From: Lachnospiraceae bacterium
Lineage (GTDB): Bacteria > Bacillota > Clostridia > Lachnospirales > Lachnospiraceae
Assembly (NCBI GenBank): GCA_910574965.1
Contig: CAJTDB010000018.1
Location: 13,272-72,320, forward strand
DNA length: 59,049 nt
Reading direction: 5' to 3'
Shown here: in pieces, positions 1-8,234 of the stretch
Position numbering within the stretch: position 1 is the stretch's first letter
Layout of the letters: the number at the start of each line of letters is the position of its first letter
Program-made: the position numbers and the translations under genes
Notes under the pieces: generated by a model
What the model saw: the letters and a program-made list of their open reading frames with translations, nothing else
Told to the model about the DNA's origin: nothing
Databases searched by the model: none

Positions 1-964
1 AGACCTCCAGTTTATCATCGCTGACATATGCCATATCCCCTATGACTTCTGTTAACTTGATCCCATTTTTCTGCGCTTTTTCTATCAGTCCCGGTAATTC
101 CTGTCCGTCTGGCGCTCCCCCGTGCGTTACGCTTATCCCTGCAATCAAACGCTCTTGTGTCATTGCCAGGTGGTTTTTATATCCGTAAAATGTACTTGTT
201 GGTGTCTTGTGCCCGAACCGTGCATCCCTGTCATCCTTTGACCGGATATCCCTGATCTGCTCATCCTCAAGCAGTTCTTTCATCTTTTTGGATAGTTCCT
301 GTATTTTTCGGTTGCCGCAGGTCTCTATCTCTTCCTCAAGTACCCTAAGCAGTTCTCTTGTATAGGCAATCTCCTCATCCAGTCCCGCTTCCAGAGATGG
401 TTTCTCTGGAAATTTTTTTGATAATTCGAAAGTATTTTTATAGATTTCCTTCCGAAGCTGTTTACTTATATCACGCAGGATCTGTGTGGGGGATTTCGCC
501 CGGACAGATGCATTTGTATGGGTGGAATCCACGATAATGGTCCCGGATCTTATCAGCCCTTTATCCAAAGCCTGCTGTATCGTTTCCCTCAGCATCTCTT
601 CCAAGATATCTTCCGTAATGCGTGTCTTTCTGAATTTCGTCAATAGGCTGGGATCGATCATTTTCGCTTCCGGTTCCAGGTCCAGGAAAAATTTATATGC
701 CATATCTGTCTGGGCGCTGCTGATCAGGACTTCATCGGAGAGGTCGTATAGCTTTTTTAAAAATAAGAGTTTGAACATCATCTCCGGTTCTTTTGCCGGA
801 CGCCCAAACTTTTCACAATACTGTTTACGCAGCATTGGATTTACAAAACTGAAATCTATGTTCTCTTTGATCCTGCGCAGAATGTGATTGGCGGGTATGA
901 TCGCATCATTAATCCCCTGATAGGGTGATAGTGATAGTTTTAACTGTGAATTATCTTTCAGCAT
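1..964 (-). CDS. IS1182-family transposase, N-terminal part (cut by window edge)
   Basis: Reading the minus strand from the ATG at 964 gives at least 321 open codons that run off the left edge. The start MLKDNSQLKLSLSPYQG and the following stretch with FGRPAKEPEMMFKLLFLKK are the DUF772-type N-terminus of IS1182/IS5-like transposases. A first catalytic Asp lies in IIVDSTHT and a second in GDMAYVSDDK, as expected for a DDE nuclease. The enzyme would cut and paste its own element. AGGAGGGAGG lies just upstream of ATG 964, which favours that start over an in-frame ATG at 985. No frameshift is visible in the part present. Family is certain from the motifs; whether the element is active cannot be judged without its other end. 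Confidence 0.9.
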   Translation of the reverse strand, partial: MLKDNSQLKLSLSPYQGINDAIIPANHILRRIKENIDFSFVNPMLRKQYCEKFGRPAKEPEMMFKLLFLKKLYDLSDEVLISSAQTDMAYKFFLDLEPEAKMIDPSLLTKFRKTRITEDILEEMLRETIQQALDKGLIRSGTIIVDSTHTNASVRAKSPTQILRDISKQLRKEIYKNTFELSKKFPEKPSLEAGLDEEIAYTRELLRVLEEEIETCGNRKIQELSKKMKELLEDEQIRDIRSKDDRDARFGHKTPTSTFYGYKNHLAMTQERLIAGISVTHGGAPDGQELPGLIEKAQKNGIKLTEVIGDMAYVSDDKLEV

Positions 965-1054
965 TTCGGGAGCCTCCCTCCTCATATTTCCATTATAATA
1001 CCAATAATGAAAAAAGCCCAATTCTTTTTTTAGAATCAGACTTTTTCAGTGCCC
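1..1054 (-). mobile_element. IS1182-type insertion sequence, 5' portion
   Basis: The element carries the transposase at 1-964 and about 90 bp of upstream sequence. Its outer end appears to be near 1046-1054, where the sequence reads CAGTGCCC next to a region with short inverted AATTC/GAATC repeats and A/T runs, typical of IS1182 termini. The ISL3-type reading frame to the right ends exactly in this end, so the element seems to have landed inside that gene. The exact terminus and target duplication cannot be fixed because the other end lies outside the window. Confidence 0.65.
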
Positions 1055-2176
1055 TCTCATTTTACTGTTATACAGGGAAATTCCGCCGGTATATCCTTCC
1101 TTTTTGATTTGATTGAATATTTCCATATAACGGTATCCATCCAAAAGCAGCTCTTTGATCCTTGGAACATAAGGATCAAGCTTACAAGGCCTGGATGCAA
1201 TGGGAGGCTCTGTCATACTCAGATATTTTATGACTGTAGGACGGCTGATCTGAAGCATCCCTGCTATTTCTGTATTATTTTTACCGGATTCCCTTAGCTT
1301 CTGTGCCTCTCTGGCTGTTTCCCGCTTTTTTAGACCGGTTTCTGTTTTTCTGCGTTCGCGTGTATTGAATACCTCTTTTTCCGTTATTGGTACAGTTGAG
1401 AGATTAGGAACCTTTATGTTGTCCTTGATTTTGCGCTTCAGGTAACCCGCCATATCTTCTGTCAGGTTTTTCAGTATATGAAATCTGTCCACGATCTGCC
1501 TGGCATTTGGCAGAGCCTCACTTATGGCAGCCTTATAAGACTTTGAGAAGTCTCTTGTAACAGTCTCCACATGTTTAAACTTTCGGAGCATTTTTATTAC
1601 TTCAGGCTGTTGCCGGGAAGGAACTATTTCCAGCCGTTTTCCAGTATCATTATCAATTTAGAATAGAAAAATAAATTTTTCGCCTGCAATGTGAAAAATC
1701 ATCAATGGATATATTTTTTACTTCATAGCCGATGACTGGTTCCGCTTTTTTTTAATGATTCTCAGAATCGTATTGTTAGACACAGACACATGGCTGTCGG
1801 AAATCTGCTTTTCCGCCTCAAGGGAACTGTTTTTCATTCCTACCCGGTAGATATAATCGTCCAGACGTTTTGTCCTTAGTGAATTTGATGCCGCAAACGG
1901 AATTAAATATGCAAAGGTTTTATGACTGCATCGTTCATTTGCACAAAAGAACTTTGGCACAGTAATCACTAATTTTACCTGATAATCCTGGATTGGAAGA
2001 TCTGAAATGGTTCTAATATATCTGCTGTAAACCGAATGGCTTTCCATGCCACAATATTTACATTTGGCAACAGTACAGTTTATATCGCAGTATATGTATA
2101 ATGCCTTGCCAGATTTTTCTACTCTGTTTATGGTAAGATTTTCATCCAATTCTTTTAACAATACATCTAATTCCAT
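1046..2176 (-). pseudogene. ISL3-family transposase, broken by frameshifts and truncated
   Basis: Two minus-strand fragments belong to one ISL3-type transposase. The right fragment (1718-2176, start ATG 2176 in front of MELDVLLKELDENL) has the zinc-finger with CKYC and CANERC. The left fragment (to 1046) has VTRDFSKSYKAAISEALP and IVDRFHILKNLTE, the DDE core, followed by a helix-turn-helix stretch (TEIAGMLQISRPTVIKYL). Between them the coding frame changes at about 1720 and again near 1660: KNISIDDF and DTGKRLEIVPSRQ are recognisable but lie in different frames. The C-terminus stops at the sequence that forms the IS1182 end, so the last third is missing. It is a dead transposon interrupted by another one. 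Confidence 0.85.
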
Positions 2177-2463
2177 GTCATTTACCCGTCTTATTATGAC
2201 ATAATAAAATGGATAATTCAACTAACTTGACAAAGAGACAGAAAAATTTACAGCCTCTTTAATTGTGAATTTTTTGTGAAATTGATTAAAAAAAAGTCCT
2301 TTACAAAACGTCTCTGGCTAAACAGAGAAATATAGAATTGTGATTGTGGTGGATGAATGCTATAATGGTAAAATAAAGAATCAATGATGGGATAAATAAA
2401 AAATCAGTTTTAGAACTCCAGTGAACTGTCTCTTCGTTTACACCATTTCCGATTTGACCAAAT

Positions 2464-2580
2464 GGAACAAAGGGAGCGTCCGGGTAATCAGCTCCTATGG
2501 ACTTTCAATTTTTTGTTCCGTCAGAATTTTCCAAGCGAAAATTCGCTAAACATGGGTGGGCACCTACCAATTGTTAGGCC
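2464..2580 (+). promoter_or_regulatory. Possible structured RNA leader with H-type pseudoknot
   Basis: GGAACAAA (2464-2471) can pair with TTTGTTCC (2512-2519). Inside this closing stem GGAGC (2473-2477) pairs with GCTCC (2491-2495), and GTCC in that loop (2478-2481) can pair with GGAC downstream (2499-2502), which together would make an H-type pseudoknot. A small hairpin AGCGA/TCGCT (2534-2547) follows, then the leader runs into AGGAGG and the ATG of a membrane-protein remnant. Pairing is read by eye; no covariation was tested. It does not fit the consensus of the common riboswitch classes I can recall. Confidence 0.35.
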
Positions 2581-2606
2581 AAATATTATTTTAGGAGGAA
2601 CAGAAA

Positions 2607-2702
2607 ATGTTTAACTATGTTTGGCCAATCGCATTGGTTGTGTTATCAAATGTGGTGTATCAGATATGCGCCAAAAACTTTAGGAATAGAGACTATGAAT
2701 GA
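2607..2702 (+). pseudogene. Truncated DMT/EamA-type small transporter remnant
   Basis: The frame starts MFNYVWPIALVVLSNVVYQ behind a good AGGAGG (2593-2598), which resembles the first transmembrane helix of small drug/metabolite-type transporters in clostridia. It ends after 31 codons, while such proteins have more than 100 residues. It therefore looks like the first helix of a gene whose remainder was deleted. The intact ribosome binding site and structured leader upstream suggest the deletion is recent. Confidence 0.45.
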
Positions 2703-2829
2703 GTACATTTTATATTTATGGGGCACATCAGCATAAATTTCGGTTTGAAGAAGTGTCAGGTGAGTCCAAATTCAGCAGTCACATACATATTGTTGGGAGA
2801 AGGTTATGCATGAGGGATCTTGAAAAAAT

Positions 2830-3171
2830 ATGAAGCTATTATTAGATAATATGGACGAATTGTCAGCCAAGATAGGATATTGTGCCAAAAGAGAATACGA
2901 GAATCAAATTCTCAATTCCATATATAATTATTGTCTGTTGTTTTTCTGTAAAGAAACCGAGGTTATCATATTAACCAGGGAACCTTTAGAGGTTATTTTA
3001 TATAGTAAATATTATTGGTTTACACAGTATATGAAAAAGCATAATGAAATTAATGGGTATGACGCAGGGATTGAGCAGCAGAAATTAAAATTAATTGAGG
3101 AATTAGAGCAAAGGCTTGAAAATGTTGATTGGGACTTACTTCAAAAAATAGATGATATGATGGAGAAATGA
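2830..3171 (+). CDS. Small hypothetical protein (113 aa)
   Basis: This is an unrecognised protein of 113 residues. It is predicted to be largely helical, with a charged C-terminal half (QQKLKLIEELEQRLENVDWDLLQ) that could form a coiled coil and a hydrophobic middle segment (YNYCLLFFC). No signal peptide is evident. The ribosome binding site is weak (GAGGGA about 13 bases upstream), and an 8-codon frame overlaps the start by ATGA, so translation may be coupled. It lies 44 bp ahead of the giant leucine-rich-repeat gene in the same direction, so the two probably share a transcript and possibly a role. Confidence 0.55.
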   Translation: MKLLLDNMDELSAKIGYCAKREYENQILNSIYNYCLLFFCKETEVIILTREPLEVILYSKYYWFTQYMKKHNEINGYDAGIEQQKLKLIEELEQRLENVDWDLLQKIDDMMEK

Positions 3172-3215
3172 AATAGCAGGGCAACGGCCTGCAAAAAGAA
3201 AAGGAGATATCAGAT

Positions 3216-6200
3216 ATGGAGAAAGAGTACAAAGAAACCCAGTCCCCGGACGATGGATTACAGGAAAAGCCGAACTGGGAGGAGATTGTCTTCCAAGCCA
3301 GGAGGGATGGGTGGGTTGTCTGTCACCATCCATTTTACGGATGGCTTTTGGAGGAATATGTGGGTCCTGGCTCGGAGGTGGCTGTTCCGGACTGGATTGC
3401 GTCACTTTGTGAGAAGGCTTTCAGGGACCGTACGGATCTGACCAGCATAGCCCTCCCAAAAAGGCTGAAGTTTATCGATAGATGTGCCTTTTACGGCTGC
3501 ACAGGCCTGACCAGCGTGACGATTCCGAAAAGCGTCACGGAAGTCAGCTATGCTGCCTTTTATAGTTGCACAGGCCTGGCTGAAATCAAGGTAGATGCAA
3601 AAAATAAATATTACCGCGAAGTGGACGGTCTGCTGTTGGAACTGCGGAGGAGGCGTAGGGGTGATGAAGAGGATTTTAATGTTTTGGGAGGTATGAGGCC
3701 CGGAGTGTATGAGGAGGAAGACGGCGCTGAGGATTCTCCTGTCTGGGGCGATATGACGTCCGGAATGTATGAAGAGGACCTGTATGCTTTGAGCGGTATG
3801 ACCCCCAGAACATATGGGGATTGCGAGAGCTATGAGGAGTATTATGTTTTACATAGCTGTCCGCCGGGGAAGACAGGCACACTGGCGATTCCGGAGGGGA
3901 TCCGGGGAATCTGTGACAATGCCTTTTCCGGCTGTACAGGATTGACCCACATAACGATTCCGGAGGACTTAGAAATTGGGCAAGCTGCCTCTTGCGGCTA
4001 TACAGGTCTGACCCGCCTGATAATTCCGGAGAGTGTCTTAGAAATCGGGAATGCTGTTTTTTCCGGCTGCAAAAGTCTGATCCGTGTGGTTCTGCCGGAT
4101 AGCATCCGCAAAATCGGCTCCAGTGCCTTTTCCGGCTGCAAAAGCCTAACCCATATCAAGATCCCAGGGAATAATACCTATATCAGTCCTTTCGCCTTTA
4201 AGGGCTGTACGGGCTTAACCGGTGTGGTTCTCCCAAAGGGCCTTATCGAAATCTGTGAAGGTGCCTTTTCCGGCTGTACAAGCCTGTCCGACATGATATT
4301 CCCGGAAAAAGTTGCCCAGATCGGGAAAGGCGCTTTTAAAGGCTGCATGAGCCTGTCCGGCGTGGTCATTCCGGAAGGCATCACCAAAATCGGCAGTGAG
4401 GCATTTTCCGGCTGCACAGGCCTGACCGGCGTAGTTCTTCCGGAAAGCGTCACTGAAATCGGCGAAGGCGCTTTCCAGGGCTGCACAGGCCTGTCCAGCG
4501 TGGTTATTACTGAAGGCGTCACCAAAATCGGCGAAGGCGCCTTCCAGAGCTGTACGAGCCTGGAAGAGATCCAGGTAGCTTCGGGCAACCAATCCTACCG
4601 TGTGATAAACGGCCTGTTGGTGAGTCTGGACGGCTGTGTTCTGCATAGCTGTCCCGCAGGGAAGTCTGGTATGCTGGCTGTCCCGGAAGGGGTCCGGGAA
4701 ATCGGCAGTAATGCCTTTTCCGGCTGCGCTGGACTGTCCGGCGTGACTCTTCCAAAGAGCGTCAGCTCTGTCAGTAAAAGCGCTTTTCAAGGCTGCACAG
4801 GCCTGGTGGAAATCCAGGTGGACGAAGGAAATAACCGCTATCGCGCAATCGACGGCTTGCTGGTGGGCAGGGGCGGTTCTTTTCTGCATAAATGTCCGCC
4901 GGGGAGAAGCGGCATACTGAAGATTCCGGAGAGCATTACATTCATTGGCCGCTATGCCTTTGAAGGCTGCAGCCTGGCCCATATAATTGTCCCGGAAAGT
5001 ATCAGCGAAATCGGCAAATATGCGTTTTCCGGCTGCATGGGCCTAACCGAAATCACCTTGCCGGAGAGTGTGACAAAAATTGATAACAGTGCGTTTTCTG
5101 ACTGCACGGGCCTGACCGGAATCACCCTGCCAAGAAGCATCCGAGAGATCGGCGACAGTGCGTTTTCCGGCTGCACGGGCCTGACCGAAATCATCCTGCC
5201 AAGAAACATCCGAGAGATCGGTGACAATGCGTTTTCCGACTGCGCGGGCCTGACCAAAATCATCCTGCCGGAGGATATCACAAAAATCGCTCAGGGTACT
5301 TTCAGCCACTGCACAGGTCTGACGGAGGTGACCTTGCCGGAGGGCGTCGCCGAAATTGACAGTTGTGCCTTTTTCTGCTGTACGGGCCTGACCCGCATCA
5401 ACCTTCCGGAGAGTGTCATCAGAATAGACGATGCCGCTTTTTATAACTGCATAAGCCTGGCCGAGCTGACGTTCCCAAAAGGCATCAGAAGGATCAGCAG
5501 CAATGCTTTTAGCGGCTGTACTTCTCTGCGCACGGCCATCCCGGAAACAAAGGGCGATGATTGTCCGGAGGGGGATGAAATGGGCAGCAGAGACTACCGG
5601 GATCAGAATGACATGGCTGCGGATACCCTGAAGGGCGCCACGGAAATCAAGCCGCACGCTTTTGCGGCCTGGGTAGAATTAAAGGAAGTGGATATCCCAG
5701 AGGGCGTCATAAAAATCTGCGATGATGCATTCCGGGATTGCTGGAGGCTGAGCAGGGTGGATATCCCAAAGAGCGTTACTGAAATCGGCCGGCGCGCCTT
5801 CCAGGGCTGTACAGGCCTGGCTGAAGTGACACTTCCAGAAGGACTCCGGGAAATCAGCAGCCAAACTTTCAGAAACTGTTTCAGACTGTCCCATGTAGTC
5901 ATCCCAAAGAGCGTCAGGGCAATCAGAAAGGGAGCTTTCGAGGGCTGCAAGCGCCTGTCCCAGGTGACGATCCCGGAGGGCGTGCGCGTAATCAACAGCG
6001 AGGCGTTTAAGGACTGCGCAGCGCTGTCCCAGGTGTACATTCCGAAGAGTGTCAGGGCTATTTTCGGCGATACTTTCCAGGGCTGCATTGGCCTTACCAT
6101 CCATGCACCGACCGGATCCTATGCGGAAGAATACGCCGGCTGTCTGGGAATCAAATTCAGCGGCAGGGAAGAACAAATGTTAGAATTAGTGTCCGATGGT

Positions 6201-7319
6201 GACGGGCAGGGATGTGTAAACATGGAAAACCAGGACAGGGTTCTTTTGACGCTGGAGGAGCGGCTTAAATATGCGGCAGAATCCCAGGCATCCTCGCCTG
6301 AAGCTGCCGTCCGGATGGTGCAGAAATTTTCAGGAATCCCTGCCTGGTATTTTTTCTGCGGCAAGGAAGATTTGGCTGCCATGAATGAACTGACAGGGAA
6401 GTTCTGGGAACATTCCTCTGTGGACATAAATACCTATCATGGCTTCTGCCAGACTTTCAGGCTGGCGATAACCTATGATACTGCCTGCCGTATGCTGCAG
6501 ACGGGAACGGTGCTGTCTGCGGAGGACTTCTGCAATCCCTGCCAGCCCGTCTGGAGTGCCGGTACGGTCAACGCCGTTATTCTGCTGGGGCTGATGCTGC
6601 TGGACCATGCCAAGGGCAGAGTGAAGAACAAAGACATCTACCACTGTATGAGGATGACCCTGAGACAGTATCTGGATGCCCTGGCAGAATTTGCTTCCGG
6701 GAAAGAGGGGAAGACAGGATCGTCCCGGACAGATTTCCGACTGCTTGGACAGAGCATCCTGAAGAGCTGCGACGGTTCCGGACCCCTGGGGGAGGCGCTG
6801 GCGGACATCCTCAGGCACTACATTGCCGCGCAGCAGGAATTTGGCCGTCTGGACCATATCCTCCGCTGTATGGATGCCCTTTCCTGCTGCCTGGAAGAAC
6901 AGGGAGGGATACAGGCGGACAGTGCACGGCGCTTCCGGGAGGTCCTGAACAAATATTGTCCTGGTTTGGAGGGACAAAAGCTGATAGAGGAAGGCGGACG
7001 GTCCCCGGATCCTTATGGGCATTATCTCGCCCTGGCCGGCGAGTATCCGGAGGATGTGCCGGATCCCGGCAGTGAAGGGCTTGCCCTGAGAACTGTCCGC
7101 AGCCAGGTATTTTTGCCTGGGTATGACTGCAGCCCTGAGTCCCTGCGCGCGCTGGCTGCCCAGACGCCCTTCCGGGATTTCCGGGAGATTCTGGAGAAGA
7201 ACATATGCGAGGAGCGGATGACTTGTGCCATGAAGGAGATTAACGCGTCAGCGGTGTATCTGTATACGCTGTGGGTGAAGCCATATCTGCCGGCTGAGGG
7301 GTACCGCTTCCAACTGTGA
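3216..7319 (+). CDS. Giant BspA-type leucine-rich-repeat protein (1367 aa)
   Basis: More than two dozen LRR_5 (BspA/TpLRR-type) repeats fill roughly residues 60-985, each with a core like IPEGITKIGSEAFSGCTGL. The repeats carry a conserved Cys in GC(T/K/M) that recurs about every 23 residues. Two breaks occur: an acidic insert near residues 150-215 with three related units (GGMRPGVYEEE, GDMTSGMYEED, SGMTPRTYGD) and a polar linker near 780-808. Residues 985-1367 form a helical, repeat-free domain I do not recognise. There is no signal peptide, LPXTG motif or transmembrane helix, although BspA proteins are usually secreted. AAAGGAG precedes the ATG. The Cys richness would suit a reducing cytoplasm. 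Role unknown; protein-protein binding is the family-based guess. Confidence 0.85.
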   Translation: MEKEYKETQSPDDGLQEKPNWEEIVFQARRDGWVVCHHPFYGWLLEEYVGPGSEVAVPDWIASLCEKAFRDRTDLTSIALPKRLKFIDRCAFYGCTGLTSVTIPKSVTEVSYAAFYSCTGLAEIKVDAKNKYYREVDGLLLELRRRRRGDEEDFNVLGGMRPGVYEEEDGAEDSPVWGDMTSGMYEEDLYALSGMTPRTYGDCESYEEYYVLHSCPPGKTGTLAIPEGIRGICDNAFSGCTGLTHITIPEDLEIGQAASCGYTGLTRLIIPESVLEIGNAVFSGCKSLIRVVLPDSIRKIGSSAFSGCKSLTHIKIPGNNTYISPFAFKGCTGLTGVVLPKGLIEICEGAFSGCTSLSDMIFPEKVAQIGKGAFKGCMSLSGVVIPEGITKIGSEAFSGCTGLTGVVLPESVTEIGEGAFQGCTGLSSVVITEGVTKIGEGAFQSCTSLEEIQVASGNQSYRVINGLLVSLDGCVLHSCPAGKSGMLAVPEGVREIGSNAFSGCAGLSGVTLPKSVSSVSKSAFQGCTGLVEIQVDEGNNRYRAIDGLLVGRGGSFLHKCPPGRSGILKIPESITFIGRYAFEGCSLAHIIVPESISEIGKYAFSGCMGLTEITLPESVTKIDNSAFSDCTGLTGITLPRSIREIGDSAFSGCTGLTEIILPRNIREIGDNAFSDCAGLTKIILPEDITKIAQGTFSHCTGLTEVTLPEGVAEIDSCAFFCCTGLTRINLPESVIRIDDAAFYNCISLAELTFPKGIRRISSNAFSGCTSLRTAIPETKGDDCPEGDEMGSRDYRDQNDMAADTLKGATEIKPHAFAAWVELKEVDIPEGVIKICDDAFRDCWRLSRVDIPKSVTEIGRRAFQGCTGLAEVTLPEGLREISSQTFRNCFRLSHVVIPKSVRAIRKGAFEGCKRLSQVTIPEGVRVINSEAFKDCAALSQVYIPKSVRAIFGDTFQGCIGLTIHAPTGSYAEEYAGCLGIKFSGREEQMLELVSDGDGQGCVNMENQDRVLLTLEERLKYAAESQASSPEAAVRMVQKFSGIPAWYFFCGKEDLAAMNELTGKFWEHSSVDINTYHGFCQTFRLAITYDTACRMLQTGTVLSAEDFCNPCQPVWSAGTVNAVILLGLMLLDHAKGRVKNKDIYHCMRMTLRQYLDALAEFASGKEGKTGSSRTDFRLLGQSILKSCDGSGPLGEALADILRHYIAAQQEFGRLDHILRCMDALSCCLEEQGGIQADSARRFREVLNKYCPGLEGQKLIEEGGRSPDPYGHYLALAGEYPEDVPDPGSEGLALRTVRSQVFLPGYDCSPESLRALAAQTPFRDFREILEKNICEERMTCAMKEINASAVYLYTLWVKPYLPAEGYRFQL

Positions 7320-7436
7320 CAGGCTTGGCAGGGGCTGGAGGGAAATTGTCTGCAGCCGTAATATATGCTGCGGCTCATGGGAATTCACAACAATAGATTG
7401 CGTGCTGATCGCATTTCCCCACAGTCCATACAGGAC

Positions 7437-7469
7437 TCTCACAAGATGCAGTGGAGACATCTTGTGAGA
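7437..7469. repeat. Perfect 12-bp inverted repeat (hairpin)
   Basis: TCTCACAAGATG (7437-7448) is mirrored by CATCTTGTGAGA (7458-7469) around a 9-base loop. It lies 118 bp after the LRR stop codon. No T-run follows on either side, so it is not a classical terminator. It could be a transcript-stabilising 3' hairpin or the end of a lost mobile element. Confidence 0.6.
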
Positions 7470-7738
7470 ATCCTGATCTGGCCAAGCATTTTTTGCGATG
7501 CTGACCTTGAAAGATTTACGCTTTGTTTGTATAACTGTTTTTTGAAAAATCCTAATTCTCTCAATTCTTTTTTCAGCCGTCTGATCTTTGCCAGTGTATC
7601 CAGTTTTTCTTTGACTGATGGGCTGTCTGCGCATTCTTCCTGATATTTATGTGCCTGGATACGCACAGTATCAACTAGCCAGATGATATTTCTCATTAAT
7701 ACTTTCGATAATTCTTCCGCCTTCCAGATAAAGACAGG
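7439..7738 (-). pseudogene. Open-frame fragment of unknown origin
   Basis: The minus strand is open from just after a stop codon at 7739-7741 to the stop at 7439, giving a helical, basic sequence including KAEELSKVLMRNIIWLVD and KLDTLAKIRRLKKELREL. It has an ATG at 7696 but no good ribosome binding site, and no family was recognised. The composition is protein-like for the first 65 residues, so it may be the tail of a decayed gene. It could equally be a chance frame. Confidence 0.2.
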
Positions 7739-7955
7739 CTATTTTTCTTTTCAATTCTGGTTCATACTTTTCATTTGTATTTGCTATGAATGACCACCTC
7801 TCTTTCCTTTTCATAGATATATCATTTATTTCCGGTTTGGTATTACAACTTTATGATATCCTCTCGCCTGGCCGGTGGGACAACTGAAAATAGTATCATG
7901 AACGGTCATCCGGGGACTGCCGCACAATCTGCTATGCGGCAGACCTTTTGATGTG

Positions 7956-7984
7956 TTGACAGGAAATACGAAGATGTATGTAAT
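7956..7984 (+). promoter_or_regulatory. Promoter, distal, for the CAP-domain gene
   Basis: TTGACA at 7956-7961 is followed after 17 bp by TGTAAT at 7979-7984, a good sigma-A match. It would give a leader of about 240 nt for the CAP gene. Confidence 0.45.
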
Positions 7985-8009
7985 AATTACGAACTTGTCA
8001 GTTGGGGTC

Positions 8010-8018
8010 TGCTATACT
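8010..8018 (+). promoter_or_regulatory. Extended -10 promoter, proximal, for the CAP-domain gene
   Basis: TGCTATACT is an extended -10 element (TG-n-TATACT). The -35 region is poor at 17-bp spacing, as is common for extended -10 promoters. It would start a leader of about 210 nt. Confidence 0.45.
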
Positions 8019-8234
8019 ATTCCCAGTAAGGCACACATCCTGAAAAACGGATGACGGTCCGAATCGCGGAAGCTTATCCAAAGAAAGGAGACAACTATCA
8101 TTATGAGATCATATGGAACATGCCCCAAATGAAAGACAGGCCTGCTGCGGCTCTCCGGTGCAGGCGGAAGAAGAAAGAACCTGTCACCATGACATCATTA
8201 TAACAGTTAAAAATATTTTTAGGAGGTATTTGTC

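Larger units (their letters stand above)
2222..2829. other. Intergenic stretch with structured leader and short remnants
   Basis: No full gene is present between the ISL3 remnant and the small gene at 2830. The stretch holds the possible structured leader (2464-2580), a 31-codon transporter remnant (2607-2702), and a short frame at 2718-2813 that starts MGHISINFGLKKC and overlaps an 8-codon frame just before the ATG at 2830. The last two have no recognisable family and may be degraded gene debris. Confidence 0.5.
7320..8234. other. Long intergenic region between LRR and CAP genes
   Basis: About 900 bp without a convincing gene. It holds a perfect 12-bp inverted repeat (7437-7469), a minus-strand open stretch (7439-7738) of unclear status, two tandem promoters for the CAP gene (7956-8018) and a 200-bp leader. 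In the leader, a short frame MRSYGTCPK (ATG at 8103) sits behind AAAGGAGA and is followed by a CCTGC/GCAGG hairpin. No known riboswitch was recognised. Confidence 0.5.

Noticed and set aside
2464-2580. Guanidine or preQ1 riboswitch
   Set aside because: The transporter context recalls guanidine exporters, but neither the ykkC nor the guanidine-II/III consensus nor a preQ1 pattern could be read.
4178-6427. Several long minus-strand open frames opposite the LRR gene
   Set aside because: They arise because the LRR repeats are internally periodic and GC-rich, so stop codons are avoided in other frames too. They have no ribosome binding sites and no family resemblance.
8019-8234. c-di-GMP riboswitch in the CAP gene leader
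   Set aside because: The conserved core patterns expected for GEMM-type aptamers were not found, although gene type and leader length would suit one.
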